50,899 bases of DNA from an uncultured Candidatus Saccharibacteria bacterium (GTDB taxonomy: Bacteria > Patescibacteriota > Saccharimonadia > Saccharimonadales > Saccharimonadaceae): contig CAMYZZ010000001.1 in the NCBI GenBank assembly GCA_947304135.1, positions 88,872 to 139,770 of the forward strand. Direction: 5' to 3'. The notes beneath the pieces were generated by a model that did not search any database, was not told where the DNA came from, and saw only the letters and a list, made by a program, of their open reading frames with translations. Of the stretch, positions 18,635 to 26,732 are shown piece by piece; the stretch's first letter is position 1, and each line of letters opens with the position of its first letter. The translations under genes were made by a program, and so were the position numbers.

Positions 18635-19696
18635 TTATTTTCTCCTTTTCTTTTTAGTATCTTTGGCAGAAATTCTGGTGATTTTGGTTCCGGTTTTTTT
18701 GTTTTCTACAACTTCGGCTTCTTTGATTTTGCGGAGCTCTTTTAGGACAGCCTTGTCGGCGCCTTCTTCCATCTCGTCCTCGGCTTGCCTCAAAGCGATT
18801 CTCTGCTGGATGACGGAAATACCACTAGACAAGAGATAGTAAAATACGAGCGCGCCAGGCAAAGCAAACATGATAAAGAACATCATGATAGGCATAAGGC
18901 CGGTCATCTGGCGGGAGGCCAGAGCGTTGATCTCTGACTGGTCTGGCTCTTTGTCGGCGCTGGCGGCTTCTTTCATGAGCTGCTTGAAGCTCTTGCCTTT
19001 TTTCTTGTTTGATGGGTTGAGCTGGCGAGAAGTGATAAATTGGAGCACGGAGGCGCCAACTGCAAAGAGGAGGACGACAATGGTGCTGAGGTTGACCTTG
19101 CCATGGAAGACCTCGGACGGAGAGACGGCGAGATCTATCACGCCAAAGAGTTTTGGCTCGAACTCGTAGGTTGGCTCGGTGTATTCTTCGCCGGCGTCTT
19201 TGGCAGTTTGAGCCGCATCCTTTGCCTCGAAATAGTGGTTTTGCTTCTCGATGATATCTTTGACGTGGTCTAGGTTTCTGACTGGCTCGTAGGCACAGTT
19301 AGATACGTTGGTGTAGCCGCAGGTATCAGCAGATGGGCGAGGGTTGACCATGGCAGAGATAGACATAAAGAGGGCAAGGAAAATTGGGAGCTGGATCAAG
19401 GTGGTGACCACGGTGCGGAAAGGTTTGATGTTGTGGCGCTTGTAGAGATCCATCATCTGGAGAGATTCCATCTGACGGTTCCCTTTGCAATTCTTTTTGA
19501 TCTCGGTAAGCTCTGGCTGGATTTTTTTCATCAGCTTGGTCTGGTGGAGCTGGCGTTTGACAAGGGGCCACATCAGGAACTTGACAAGAATGGTGAAGAG
19601 GATGATGGCAAGGCCAAAATCACCCACAAAATTATAGATAACGAAAAGAATATTTACGATCGGACGAATGATAACAAAATCAATTAACCAAAACAT
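18635..19696 (-). CDS. yidC: Membrane protein insertase YidC/OxaA
   Basis: A 353-aa insertase with five expected helices: an N-terminal one (FWLIDFVIIRPIVNILFVIYNF), the conserved groove helix FGLAIILFTILVKFLMWPLV, a cytoplasmic hairpin (QLHQTKLMKKIQPELTEIKK), and the later helices (FRTVVTTLIQLPIFLALFMSI; STIVVLLFAVGASVLQFI; MTGLMPIMMFFIMFALPGALVFYYLLS). The basic groove residue that is Arg in Bacillus and E. coli is Lys here (ILVKF). An insertion around 120-190 forms an extra extracytoplasmic loop. The C-terminal tail is strongly basic (KKRRK), suited to ribosome docking. TATAAT 9 nt before the ATG could give an additional promoter; the gene also follows rnpA by 10 nt. Confidence 0.95.
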   Translation of the reverse strand: MFWLIDFVIIRPIVNILFVIYNFVGDFGLAIILFTILVKFLMWPLVKRQLHQTKLMKKIQPELTEIKKNCKGNRQMESLQMMDLYKRHNIKPFRTVVTTLIQLPIFLALFMSISAMVNPRPSADTCGYTNVSNCAYEPVRNLDHVKDIIEKQNHYFEAKDAAQTAKDAGEEYTEPTYEFEPKLFGVIDLAVSPSEVFHGKVNLSTIVVLLFAVGASVLQFITSRQLNPSNKKKGKSFKQLMKEAASADKEPDQSEINALASRQMTGLMPIMMFFIMFALPGALVFYYLLSSGISVIQQRIALRQAEDEMEEGADKAVLKELRKIKEAEVVENKKTGTKITRISAKDTKKKRRK

Positions 19697-19706
19697 ATTG
19701 GGGTAA

Positions 19707-20045
19707 TTATATCATACTCTGTTCTAAAAGTGAACGGATGAGGGCACGGAGCTCTGTAAACTCCATAGTTAAGATATCTTTGCTATAGATAACAAAAATA
19801 TTGTCGCGTGGCTCGCGGAAATGTTCGCGTTCCTGGCGGATGGCCTCGTAGACACGGCGGCGGATGCGGTTTCTGCCAACGGCGGTCTTTTCTATCTTCT
19901 TGGAGACAACGACGCCGTAGCGCTGGAACCCACGGGAATTATCATTATAGACTAGAGACATTTTGGGTGTGCGAATAGTCTTGCCGTGGGCGTAAGTGTA
20001 TCTCACTCCCCCGCGAGAATGGAACCGGTATTTTCTGGATAACAT
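19707..20045 (-). CDS. rnpA: Ribonuclease P protein component
   Basis: A 112-aa basic protein that helps RNase P RNA bind and process pre-tRNA 5' leaders. Recognisable are the N-terminal LSRKYRFHSRGGVRYTYAHGK, the strand RYGVVVSKKIEKTAVGRNRIRRRVYEAIR carrying the RNR box that binds RNA and metal, and a C-terminal helix. Length is normal. TATAAT lies 9 nt before the ATG. In most bacteria rpmH directly precedes rnpA; here two ABC transporter genes lie between them, so rnpA has its own promoter. Confidence 0.96.
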   Translation of the reverse strand: MLSRKYRFHSRGGVRYTYAHGKTIRTPKMSLVYNDNSRGFQRYGVVVSKKIEKTAVGRNRIRRRVYEAIRQEREHFREPRDNIFVIYSKDILTMEFTELRALIRSLLEQSMI

Positions 20046-20060
20046 ATATAATATATTATA

Positions 20061-21761
20061 TCATTTTTGGAGGAGCTGGTAAAACTTGTTGTGGAGGAGA
20101 TTCTGATGAGTGCCGCGACCAACCATTCTTCCCTCGTCTAGCACGATTAGCTCGTCCATGGCGCGCATAACCTCTGGCTTATGAGTGACAACTAGGACGG
20201 TGTGGTCTTTTTTGAGAAGTTTCAATACGCTGATAACTTGTTTGGTAGTATCGCTATCTAGCGTGGAAGTAACCTCGTCGAAGAGGAGGACCTCGGACTT
20301 ACTAAGCAAAGTGCGAGCGAGAGAAAGCAGCTGCTTGTGGCCAGCAGAGAGGTTGGCGCCGTCTTGGACAAGGACTGTGTCGTAGCCTTTTTCTAGACTC
20401 ATGATAAAATCGTGGATGCCAGCTTTTTTACAGGCGTCTATCTGGCGCTCTATGTTTCTATCTACCATATTGAGGTTTTCCCTGATGGAGAGATCGAAGA
20501 CAAAAGGTTTTTGAGTGACAATGCTGACGTTGGTAGCATAAACTTCTTTGTTGTAATCTTTGATGTTTTTGCCATCTATCGTGATCTTGCCGCGGGTTGG
20601 CTTGTAGAGGCGGAGGAGTAGACGGAGGATGGTGGATTTGCCAGAGCCGGATTTGCCAACGATACCAGTGAGGCTGCCTGGCTCTAGGGTGAAGCTAATG
20701 TCCCTAATGAGTGGTTTTCTACCATAGGTAAACGAGACACGATCAAAGCAAACCTCGCCTCTAATATAATCGTTGTCGTGTAGGCCGAATTTGAGTTTTT
20801 TGTTGGGGCGATAGTTCAATAATTTGTGGACACGGTTGATAGCAACCTTGGACTTAGACAACTCATAGAGGATACCAACTATACCATCATAGCCATCGTG
20901 CATGTTTTCGTAATAGCCGACAACAAGGACGAGAGTGGCGATGTTGTACTCCCCTTTTAGAATGAGTGTGCCAGCGATAAAATAGGCAAGGACGCGGCCA
21001 ATACCCTGAAGGAATGGGGTAAGTGCGCGGCCGAGGTCGTTGTGCCAGCGCTGCTTGAGATAGATACGTTTCCATTCGCGCTTTTCCCTGTTTAGAATTG
21101 TACGGAGGCTGTTTTCTAGATTGAAGGCATGGACTTCTTTGTGACCATCAATGATCTGGCTCATCAGCCCAGAAATCTCGTCTTGGTGAGCACGGCGGAG
21201 CTCGGCGTAGTGGTCGCGTTTTTTCATATGGGCGATGAAGATGACGATAGAGGCCGCGGTAAGGCCAAGAGTGATACCACCAATGAGTGGGTCGACAAAT
21301 ACCAAAATCACTGCATCCGCAATAATAGTGACGGTTTTTAAGATAATCTCAAAGAGGTAGTCTGGGATGCGTTGGCAGGTGGTGACGTCTTGAAAACCCG
21401 TGTTGACGATTTCGGCATGAGAGATAGATTTGGTGTAATCTTGATCTAGGGTGACGACCTTGTTTAAAATTTTGCGCTGAAGCGTATTGTGGATATAGTT
21501 GGCGTTTTTGGCATAAGCCTTGTAGTTGAGATGGCCAAAAATAATATAGGTTGTGGTAATTAATAAGAATATGCCAGTCATGATAAAGGCGCGAGGAAAA
21601 TCTTGGTCGGTGGCAGCATCAACAATGGCGGCAGCAGCGAGAGGAATCATAAGCCCGGTGATTGTGCGGAGGATTAGTGCAAAAAGGAGGCCGCCCAGGA
21701 GCTTTTTGTCTGTCACTCCAAAGCTAAAGAATTTTTTGACGAGATCTATGTAATATTTCAT
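20061..21761 (-). CDS. ABC exporter half-transporter, catalytically intact NBD
   Basis: A 566-aa type I (type IV fold) ABC exporter half: six helices in the first ~310 residues and a nucleotide-binding domain after ~330. NBD motifs: Walker A IVGKSGSGKST (~370), Q-loop SIVTQKPF, signature LSAGHKQ (a degenerate form of LSGGQ), Walker B LLFDEVTSTLD with the catalytic Glu, and H-loop VVTHKPE with the switch His. It overlaps the partner gene at 21758 by 4 nt (ATGA). Together they should form a heterodimer with one active ATP site. Substrate is unknown; peptide, lipid or drug export are all possible. Confidence 0.93.
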   Translation of the reverse strand: MKYYIDLVKKFFSFGVTDKKLLGGLLFALILRTITGLMIPLAAAAIVDAATDQDFPRAFIMTGIFLLITTTYIIFGHLNYKAYAKNANYIHNTLQRKILNKVVTLDQDYTKSISHAEIVNTGFQDVTTCQRIPDYLFEIILKTVTIIADAVILVFVDPLIGGITLGLTAASIVIFIAHMKKRDHYAELRRAHQDEISGLMSQIIDGHKEVHAFNLENSLRTILNREKREWKRIYLKQRWHNDLGRALTPFLQGIGRVLAYFIAGTLILKGEYNIATLVLVVGYYENMHDGYDGIVGILYELSKSKVAINRVHKLLNYRPNKKLKFGLHDNDYIRGEVCFDRVSFTYGRKPLIRDISFTLEPGSLTGIVGKSGSGKSTILRLLLRLYKPTRGKITIDGKNIKDYNKEVYATNVSIVTQKPFVFDLSIRENLNMVDRNIERQIDACKKAGIHDFIMSLEKGYDTVLVQDGANLSAGHKQLLSLARTLLSKSEVLLFDEVTSTLDSDTTKQVISVLKLLKKDHTVLVVTHKPEVMRAMDELIVLDEGRMVGRGTHQNLLHNKFYQLLQK

Positions 21762-23488
21762 AGATCACCTCCGGAGCTCTGCATAACTTGGAGGGCGCGA
21801 TAGAGCGCGCTTCTTTTGATGAGGCCGCCATGCGTACCAGAAGCAACAATCTCGCCATGATCTAAAACGATGATACGGTCAGCAATTTTCATAAGCTCCG
21901 GTTTTTTAGTAATCATAATGACGGTGTGGTCTTTGCGGATGTTCTTAATCAGCCTGGGGATGAGTTTGGCGGTGTCTGGATCTAGCGAGGTGGAGATGTC
22001 ATCCAAGAGGAAAATTTCGGCATTAGTCAAGAGAGTGCGGGCGATCGATATCATCTGGCGCTGGCCGCCAGAAATGTTGCCGCCGTTTTCTCTTAGTATC
22101 GTATTGTAGCCAAGCGGGAGGGTTTCTATGAAATTATGAATCCCGGCGGTTTTACAGGCGTCGATTTGATGCTTAATATCTGGATCGACAAGACCAAGGT
22201 TTTTTCTAATACTGGTATTAAAAATAAATGGAACCTGGTTGGCGACAGTGACGTTGGAAGCGTAAATATCCCTGGAGAATTCGTTGATATCGATGTTATC
22301 TAGTGTGATTTTGCCATGAGTCGGTTTATAAAGACGAAGGATGAGATCAAAGAGTTTAGTCTTGCCAGAGCCTGGGTAGCCAACTATGGCTACAACCTCG
22401 CGCGGGCGAATGTTAAAACTGATGTTTTTGAGGATTTTTTGATGATTAATATCTAGTGAGACGTTTTTCATAGAGAGCGCTCCAGAAATATGGTCGAGCT
22501 CTAGGTTGCCAAATTCGACTGGGGCCACCGCGCGGTAGTTCATGATTGAGTCTAGGCGTTTGACCGCTGCGTTGGTGAGGCGAATTTTAACCGAGCTGTC
22601 TATTAGATTGCCTGTGTAACTAATGATTTGCTCATGATATGCGACCAACATGATTAGGATATCTATCTCCATGTGGCCACTCATCATTGAGATAAGGCAG
22701 ACTATAAAAATTATTGTGCGAAAGAGATAGACGGTGTAGTTGACATCGTTGTCGCGGAGTGTCACTTGGCTTCGTTGGTTGGCGTAGTTTTTATCATAGC
22801 GGTCCTGAATCCTGTCTAGATGGCCGTGTAAGTGCGAGAGCATATTAAAGACTTTAACTTCTTGGAGTCCAGTTAGGATTTGGTTTAGGAAGCTACTAAA
22901 CTTATCGTTCTCTAGCTGGCATTTCCACCAGAAAAAGTTAAACCTGCGGTCTGCATGAGTGCGAATGGCTGCGTATACAAAAATGGAGGCTAACATAAGC
23001 AAAGAGACAAAAATATTAAAGCGGAAGGCGATAATGGCGACGACGATAATCTCTATGGTGGTGGTAAAAAACTCTACGACCTCATTGTTCATCTCGCCAA
23101 TTTCGAAAAGGTCGGTGTTGATGACGTTTAGGAGTTTGCCGCGGCTGATTTTTTTGTTGAAATTATAGTCTACAGATAGGAGCTTACTAAAAACCTTGTC
23201 CTGAAGGTTTTGGTAACTATAGATCATGTTGTGAGTAAAAACTCGCCAGTTTAAGAAAAGCATCGCTCGATAAAAAATATAAACAACCGCAAAAATACCT
23301 ATATACATATAAGTGTCGCCGGCGTTCTGCTCTGTCAGGGCTTTGATGATAAGAGCGGCGATAAATGGGCGGGCAACAGCGGCGGCTTTAGCAAAAACAG
23401 AAGTGAAAACGGCGCATGCAAAATAAAACGGGTTCAACTCCGCAACTTTCAGATACTCGCGAATGAACTTGCCCTGCTCCCTAAACAT
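21758..23488 (-). CDS. ABC exporter half-transporter, degenerate NBD
   Basis: A 576-aa partner of the next gene, same membrane-NBD layout. Its Walker A is IVGYPGSGKTK (~371), its signature ISGGQRQ is intact, but the Walker B is IFLLDDISTSLD (Asp where the catalytic Glu should be) and the H-loop is MITKKPE (Lys instead of the switch His). This is the expected non-hydrolytic half of a heterodimeric exporter such as TM287/288 or BmrCD. TACAAT (23496-23501) is 7 nt before the ATG, giving a leaderless start immediately downstream of the rpmH terminator, so the pair is a separate unit inserted into the rpmH-rnpA interval. Confidence 0.93.
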   Translation of the reverse strand: MFREQGKFIREYLKVAELNPFYFACAVFTSVFAKAAAVARPFIAALIIKALTEQNAGDTYMYIGIFAVVYIFYRAMLFLNWRVFTHNMIYSYQNLQDKVFSKLLSVDYNFNKKISRGKLLNVINTDLFEIGEMNNEVVEFFTTTIEIIVVAIIAFRFNIFVSLLMLASIFVYAAIRTHADRRFNFFWWKCQLENDKFSSFLNQILTGLQEVKVFNMLSHLHGHLDRIQDRYDKNYANQRSQVTLRDNDVNYTVYLFRTIIFIVCLISMMSGHMEIDILIMLVAYHEQIISYTGNLIDSSVKIRLTNAAVKRLDSIMNYRAVAPVEFGNLELDHISGALSMKNVSLDINHQKILKNISFNIRPREVVAIVGYPGSGKTKLFDLILRLYKPTHGKITLDNIDINEFSRDIYASNVTVANQVPFIFNTSIRKNLGLVDPDIKHQIDACKTAGIHNFIETLPLGYNTILRENGGNISGGQRQMISIARTLLTNAEIFLLDDISTSLDPDTAKLIPRLIKNIRKDHTVIMITKKPELMKIADRIIVLDHGEIVASGTHGGLIKRSALYRALQVMQSSGGDL

Positions 23489-23505
23489 TAGCTTTATTGT
23501 ACCAC

Positions 23506-23529
23506 AAAAAAGACCTCTTAGCGAGGCCT
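23506..23529 (-). terminator. Terminator after rpmH
   Basis: On the minus strand AGGCCTC-loop-GAGGTCT (one G-U pair) followed by a T run, directly after the rpmH stop. It isolates rpmH from the ABC transporter pair. Confidence 0.85.
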
Positions 23530-23535
23530 GTTTTG

Positions 23536-23673
23536 TTAAGCGGTGAGGCGGGCGCGGCCTTTGATGCGGCGGCGTTTTAGAACTTTTTGGCCATTTTTGG
23601 TGGCATTTCTTTTCATGAAGCCGTGCTCAACTTTGCGCTGGCGCTTGTGCGGCTGATAAGTGCGTTTTGGCAT
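23536..23673 (-). CDS. rpmH: 50S ribosomal protein L34
   Basis: A 45-aa, very basic protein reading [19 protein letters not shown] at its start, then [20 protein letters not shown] and ARLTA, which is ribosomal protein L34 at full normal length. An AGGA-type ribosome-binding site lies upstream of the ATG. It sits divergent from dnaA across the origin-side intergenic region, the classical bacterial arrangement, but is separated from rnpA by the ABC transporter pair. Confidence 0.97.
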   Translation of the reverse strand: MPKRTYQPHKRQRKVEHGFMKRNATKNGQKVLKRRRIKGRARLTA

Positions 23674-23748
23674 GATAATTTCCTATTAGTTTAAATATTA
23701 GTAAAACTTTGTTATAGTATAGCACTTTTTTGCACAAAAATAAAGGAG

Positions 23749-23858
23749 TTTTCCACATTTTCCCCAGGTTTGAGGGTTTGTTTGTGGAAAAGTTCACCCC
23801 TGTTATGTAAATTTGTAGTTATGAAATATTATTTTTCTCCCTTGATTCTTGTGGAAAA
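23749..23858. promoter_or_regulatory. DnaA-box-like cluster upstream of dnaA
   Basis: Three copies of TTTTCCACA, one mismatch from the DnaA box TTATCCACA, lie at 23749-23757 (+), 23783-23791 (-) and 23850-23858 (-). The last one abuts the dnaA promoter, suggesting autoregulation by DnaA. Confidence 0.75.
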
Positions 23859-23879
23859 GTTGCCGATTTGGTGTATAAT
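23849..23879 (+). promoter_or_regulatory. dnaA promoter
   Basis: Exact TATAAT at 23874-23879, with a weak TTGTGG 19 nt upstream that overlaps a DnaA-box-like site. The leader is ~40 nt and ends with AGGAGG (23911-23916), 9 nt before the dnaA ATG. Confidence 0.7.
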
Positions 23880-23925
23880 GAGTTTAAGTATTTAGGTCAT
23901 GTAAAGAGGTAGGAGGTTGCCAATT

Positions 23926-25350
23926 ATGTTTGATGTGTGGAAAAATGTACTTGCCGAGGTAGAGCAAGCTATTCCTGCGTCAGCGTTTGCAACTTGGTTT
24001 AAGGATGTAAGTCTCGCCTCCATCTCCCCCGACGGGGTTGTAACAATTAAGACCCCTAATGTATTCAAAGAGGGGCAGATTCGTAAGAAGTACGACGACG
24101 TAATCCGTGATGCTCTGAAGCGGAACGGCGTAAAGTTTACCGACGTGACTTATATTGTCTCTGGCGAGCAGCGGATAAAACCGCGCTCGCGCGAGATTTC
24201 TCGCGAGGAGATATCTCGAGTAAACGATGGCGCAGCTAAAGCGCCGGTCAGTGATAATATTGCTAGCTCAGCTCCTCGCAATACAAAGCGTGGCTTTGCG
24301 TCATCTAGTTTTAATTCTTCGTCCAGGTTTGAATCTGGGTTAAATCCAGCCTATACAATGGATAATTTCGTGATTGGGTCTAATAATGACGTGGCGGCGG
24401 CGATTGCGCAGAGAGTAGTGAAAGACCCGGGCGGGAGATATAATCCGTTTTATCTCTATGGTGGACCGGGGCTTGGTAAAACCCACCTCGTACAAGCGAT
24501 TGGTAATGCGCTCCAGGCGGAGCACCCGGAGTTTAAGATTGCATATGTGCCGACGAATAGCTTCTATAATGAATTTATTTCCGATCTCAAATCGCGCCAG
24601 GCGGATAAGTTTACCAAGAAGTACCAGAGCGTTGACGCTTTAATTATTGACGATATCCAGATGATTATGGGGAAAGACGCAACCCAGAACGCATTCTTTG
24701 ATATCTTTAATGAGCTCCAGCAACATGGTAAGCAAGTGATTATCACATCGGACCGTCTGCCAGATCAACTTGAGCAGCTAGACCCAAGGCTTACCTCTAG
24801 GCTGGCTAGTGGTGGTTCGTTTGATATCCAGCTGCCAAAGTTTGAGGATAAGTGTGCAATTTTGCGCGTAAAAGCTGATTATGACGCAGTAGAGATTGAA
24901 GATGAGGCAATTGAATATATTGCAAACATGGTGAAAACCAATGTCCGCGACCTTGAAGGCGAGTATAAGAAGATATTAGCATTTGCAGAGTTTAAGGGTA
25001 TTACGCCACTAGCCGTAATAAATAGCGGAATGGTGAGCAGTGGGTCTTCATCACATAAGAATGTGGTTTCTCCGCGGCACGTTGTTGATACGGTGGCTAA
25101 GTGCCTGAATTTGACCGTGAAAGAGATGTGTGGAAAGAGTCGCGTAGCCCACATCAAGACCGCCAGGCAGATAGCGATGTATCTTCTCTCGGAGGAGCTC
25201 GGGATGAGCACTACTAAGATAGCACTAGAGGTGGGAGTAAAAGATCATACCACTGTGATGCACGGGATTAAAAAGATTCGCGAGGATATAAAATGTGATT
25301 TTGCACTGCGGGAGCAGGTTGCTTCGATTCGGGAGGAAGTTTATGCCTAA
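23926..25350 (+). CDS. dnaA: Chromosomal replication initiator DnaA
   Basis: A 474-aa AAA+ initiator that binds DnaA boxes and opens the origin. Domain I (residues ~1-75; MFDVWKNVLAEVEQAIPASAFATWF) is followed by a low-complexity linker (~85-140), the AAA+ domain with YTMDNFVIG, Walker A GGPGLGKT at 179-186, Walker B LIIDDIQ and sensor motifs SDRLPDQL and RLTSRLASG, and the C-terminal helix-turn-helix with KDHTTVMHGIKKI, the box-recognition signature. I use the ATG at 23926 because AGGAGG lies 9 nt upstream; the TTG at 23917 immediately touches that site. DnaA-box-like repeats lie on both sides of the gene. Confidence 0.97.
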   Translation: MFDVWKNVLAEVEQAIPASAFATWFKDVSLASISPDGVVTIKTPNVFKEGQIRKKYDDVIRDALKRNGVKFTDVTYIVSGEQRIKPRSREISREEISRVNDGAAKAPVSDNIASSAPRNTKRGFASSSFNSSSRFESGLNPAYTMDNFVIGSNNDVAAAIAQRVVKDPGGRYNPFYLYGGPGLGKTHLVQAIGNALQAEHPEFKIAYVPTNSFYNEFISDLKSRQADKFTKKYQSVDALIIDDIQMIMGKDATQNAFFDIFNELQQHGKQVIITSDRLPDQLEQLDPRLTSRLASGGSFDIQLPKFEDKCAILRVKADYDAVEIEDEAIEYIANMVKTNVRDLEGEYKKILAFAEFKGITPLAVINSGMVSSGSSSHKNVVSPRHVVDTVAKCLNLTVKEMCGKSRVAHIKTARQIAMYLLSEELGMSTTKIALEVGVKDHTTVMHGIKKIREDIKCDFALREQVASIREEVYA

Positions 25351-25617
25351 GTTGTGGAAAAACTTGCGAAAAAGCCTGGGGGAAAGTATGTTTAAAAAAT
25401 GCGAACAACTTTCCACAACACGAACATATGTTCGGTTTTTAAAAATACAGGGGTGGATAAGTTCGGTTTTCCACTTTGTTTTACGCAGGAATTACACGGA
25501 GATTTGCACGGGTTTTAATGCACAATCTTCCCTGTTTGGTAGGAGGTTTTGCACATTTTCCACATAGCTTATTACTATAATTACTATTTAATTAAATAAT
25601 ATAATAATATAAAAGGA
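25351..25617. other. oriC: Probable replication origin (oriC) between dnaA and dnaN
   Basis: This non-coding gap holds five DnaA-box-like 9-mers: 25353-25361 (-, TTTTCCACA), 25409-25417 (+, CTTTCCACA), 25452-25460 (-, TTATCCACC), 25467-25475 (+, TTTTCCACT) and 25556-25564 (+, TTTTCCACA). The last is followed by an almost pure A/T stretch (25566-25614), a plausible unwinding element, up to the dnaN ribosome-binding site. With the upstream cluster this makes a bipartite origin around dnaA, as in Bacillus. Confidence 0.78.
25421..25434. promoter_or_regulatory. LexA/SOS-box-like palindrome
   Basis: CGAACATATGTTCG is a perfect 14-bp palindrome identical to the Bacillus subtilis-type LexA operator (CGAAC-N4-GTTCG). 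It lies inside the probable origin between two DnaA-box-like sites. The window encodes a LexA-type DNA-binding protein at 11903-12238. I noticed no second full copy. Confidence 0.8.
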
Positions 25618-25623
25618 GTGAGT

Positions 25624-26730
25624 ATGGAGATTGAGGTTGCACAGGAAAAGCTAGCGAGAGCTTTAAATGTGGTAAGTAGAGTAGCTGTAGGAGCTAAGTC
25701 TACATTACCTATCTTGTCTAATGTCATGATAAAGGTAGATAGTGGTAAGGTTAGCTTGACTACAACCAATCTAGATATGGCAGTAGTAGATTATGTACCG
25801 GTGATAAATGCTAAAGACGGAGTAATTACTGTTCCCGCTAGGCTTTTAGCGGAGTTTGTACAGAATTTACCTCGTGGAGAAAAGATCACGATTTCCACTG
25901 ACGGTGTAAAAGTGAAAACTTCGGCTGGAAAGTATTCCTCTACTATCAATGGGGCGATTGCGGATGATTTTCCGGAATTACCAGAGATTAACGAAGAAAA
26001 AGCCGTGATTTATAAGATGGGGGTGGATGAGTTTAAGGCTGGATTGTCCCAAGTAGTTATCGCGGCGAGCGGTGATACTACCAGGCCATCACTTACGGGT
26101 GTGTATTTTAATACGGCGGATGAAAGCCTTTTTGTGGCAGCAACTGATGGATACCGGTTGGCGGAACGAAAGTTTATTGAAAAAGTTAAAAGTGAGGTGG
26201 CGGCAATTGTGCCGACCTCTTCCCTGCAAGAAGTATTGCGTTCTATTCCGGAAGAAGCGGATGAGATTGAGATTTTGTTTGATGATAATCAGGTCCGGTT
26301 TAGAGCGGCAGAAATCGAAGTGACTTCTAAACTGATTGATGGAACATTTCCAGATTATAGGCAGTTGATTCCGAAAGATAATGAGGTAAAGATTGAAGTT
26401 GATAGGAATGAGCTAAATCGCATAGTGAAGATTGCGGCATTATTTGCAAGAGAGTCTAACCGTGCAATCACTTGCGAAACAGACGCAGAGAAAAAAGTGT
26501 TTTCTGTATCTTCCATCTCTAACGAAGTTGGTGAAAATAAATCTGAGATTGAGACTGAGGTTGAGAAAACTGGAAAAGTCAAACTTGATTCTAGATTTTT
26601 GATTGATGCACTAAATGCGCTGACGGAAGAAAAAGTAAAAATTGAGTTTGCTTTGTCGAGTGCGCCAGTGCTTGTAACGAATGCAAAAAGTAAAGATTAT
26701 CGACATATTATTATGCCGCTAAATGTCTAA
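25624..26730 (+). CDS. dnaN: DNA polymerase III beta sliding clamp
   Basis: A 368-aa ring-forming processivity clamp of three repeated domains, beginning MEIEVAQEKLARALNVVSRVAV and including KSTLPILSNVMI, TTTNLDMAV, ATDGYRLAERK, GTFPDYRQLIP and a C-terminal KDYRHIIMPLNV, all typical of DnaN. The ATG at 25624 is preceded by AAAAGGAG with 6-nt spacing; the in-frame GTG at 25618 is part of that spacing and therefore unlikely. recF begins 2 nt after its stop. Confidence 0.97.
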   Translation: MEIEVAQEKLARALNVVSRVAVGAKSTLPILSNVMIKVDSGKVSLTTTNLDMAVVDYVPVINAKDGVITVPARLLAEFVQNLPRGEKITISTDGVKVKTSAGKYSSTINGAIADDFPELPEINEEKAVIYKMGVDEFKAGLSQVVIAASGDTTRPSLTGVYFNTADESLFVAATDGYRLAERKFIEKVKSEVAAIVPTSSLQEVLRSIPEEADEIEILFDDNQVRFRAAEIEVTSKLIDGTFPDYRQLIPKDNEVKIEVDRNELNRIVKIAALFARESNRAITCETDAEKKVFSVSSISNEVGENKSEIETEVEKTGKVKLDSRFLIDALNALTEEKVKIEFALSSAPVLVTNAKSKDYRHIIMPLNV

Positions 26731-26732
26731 CC

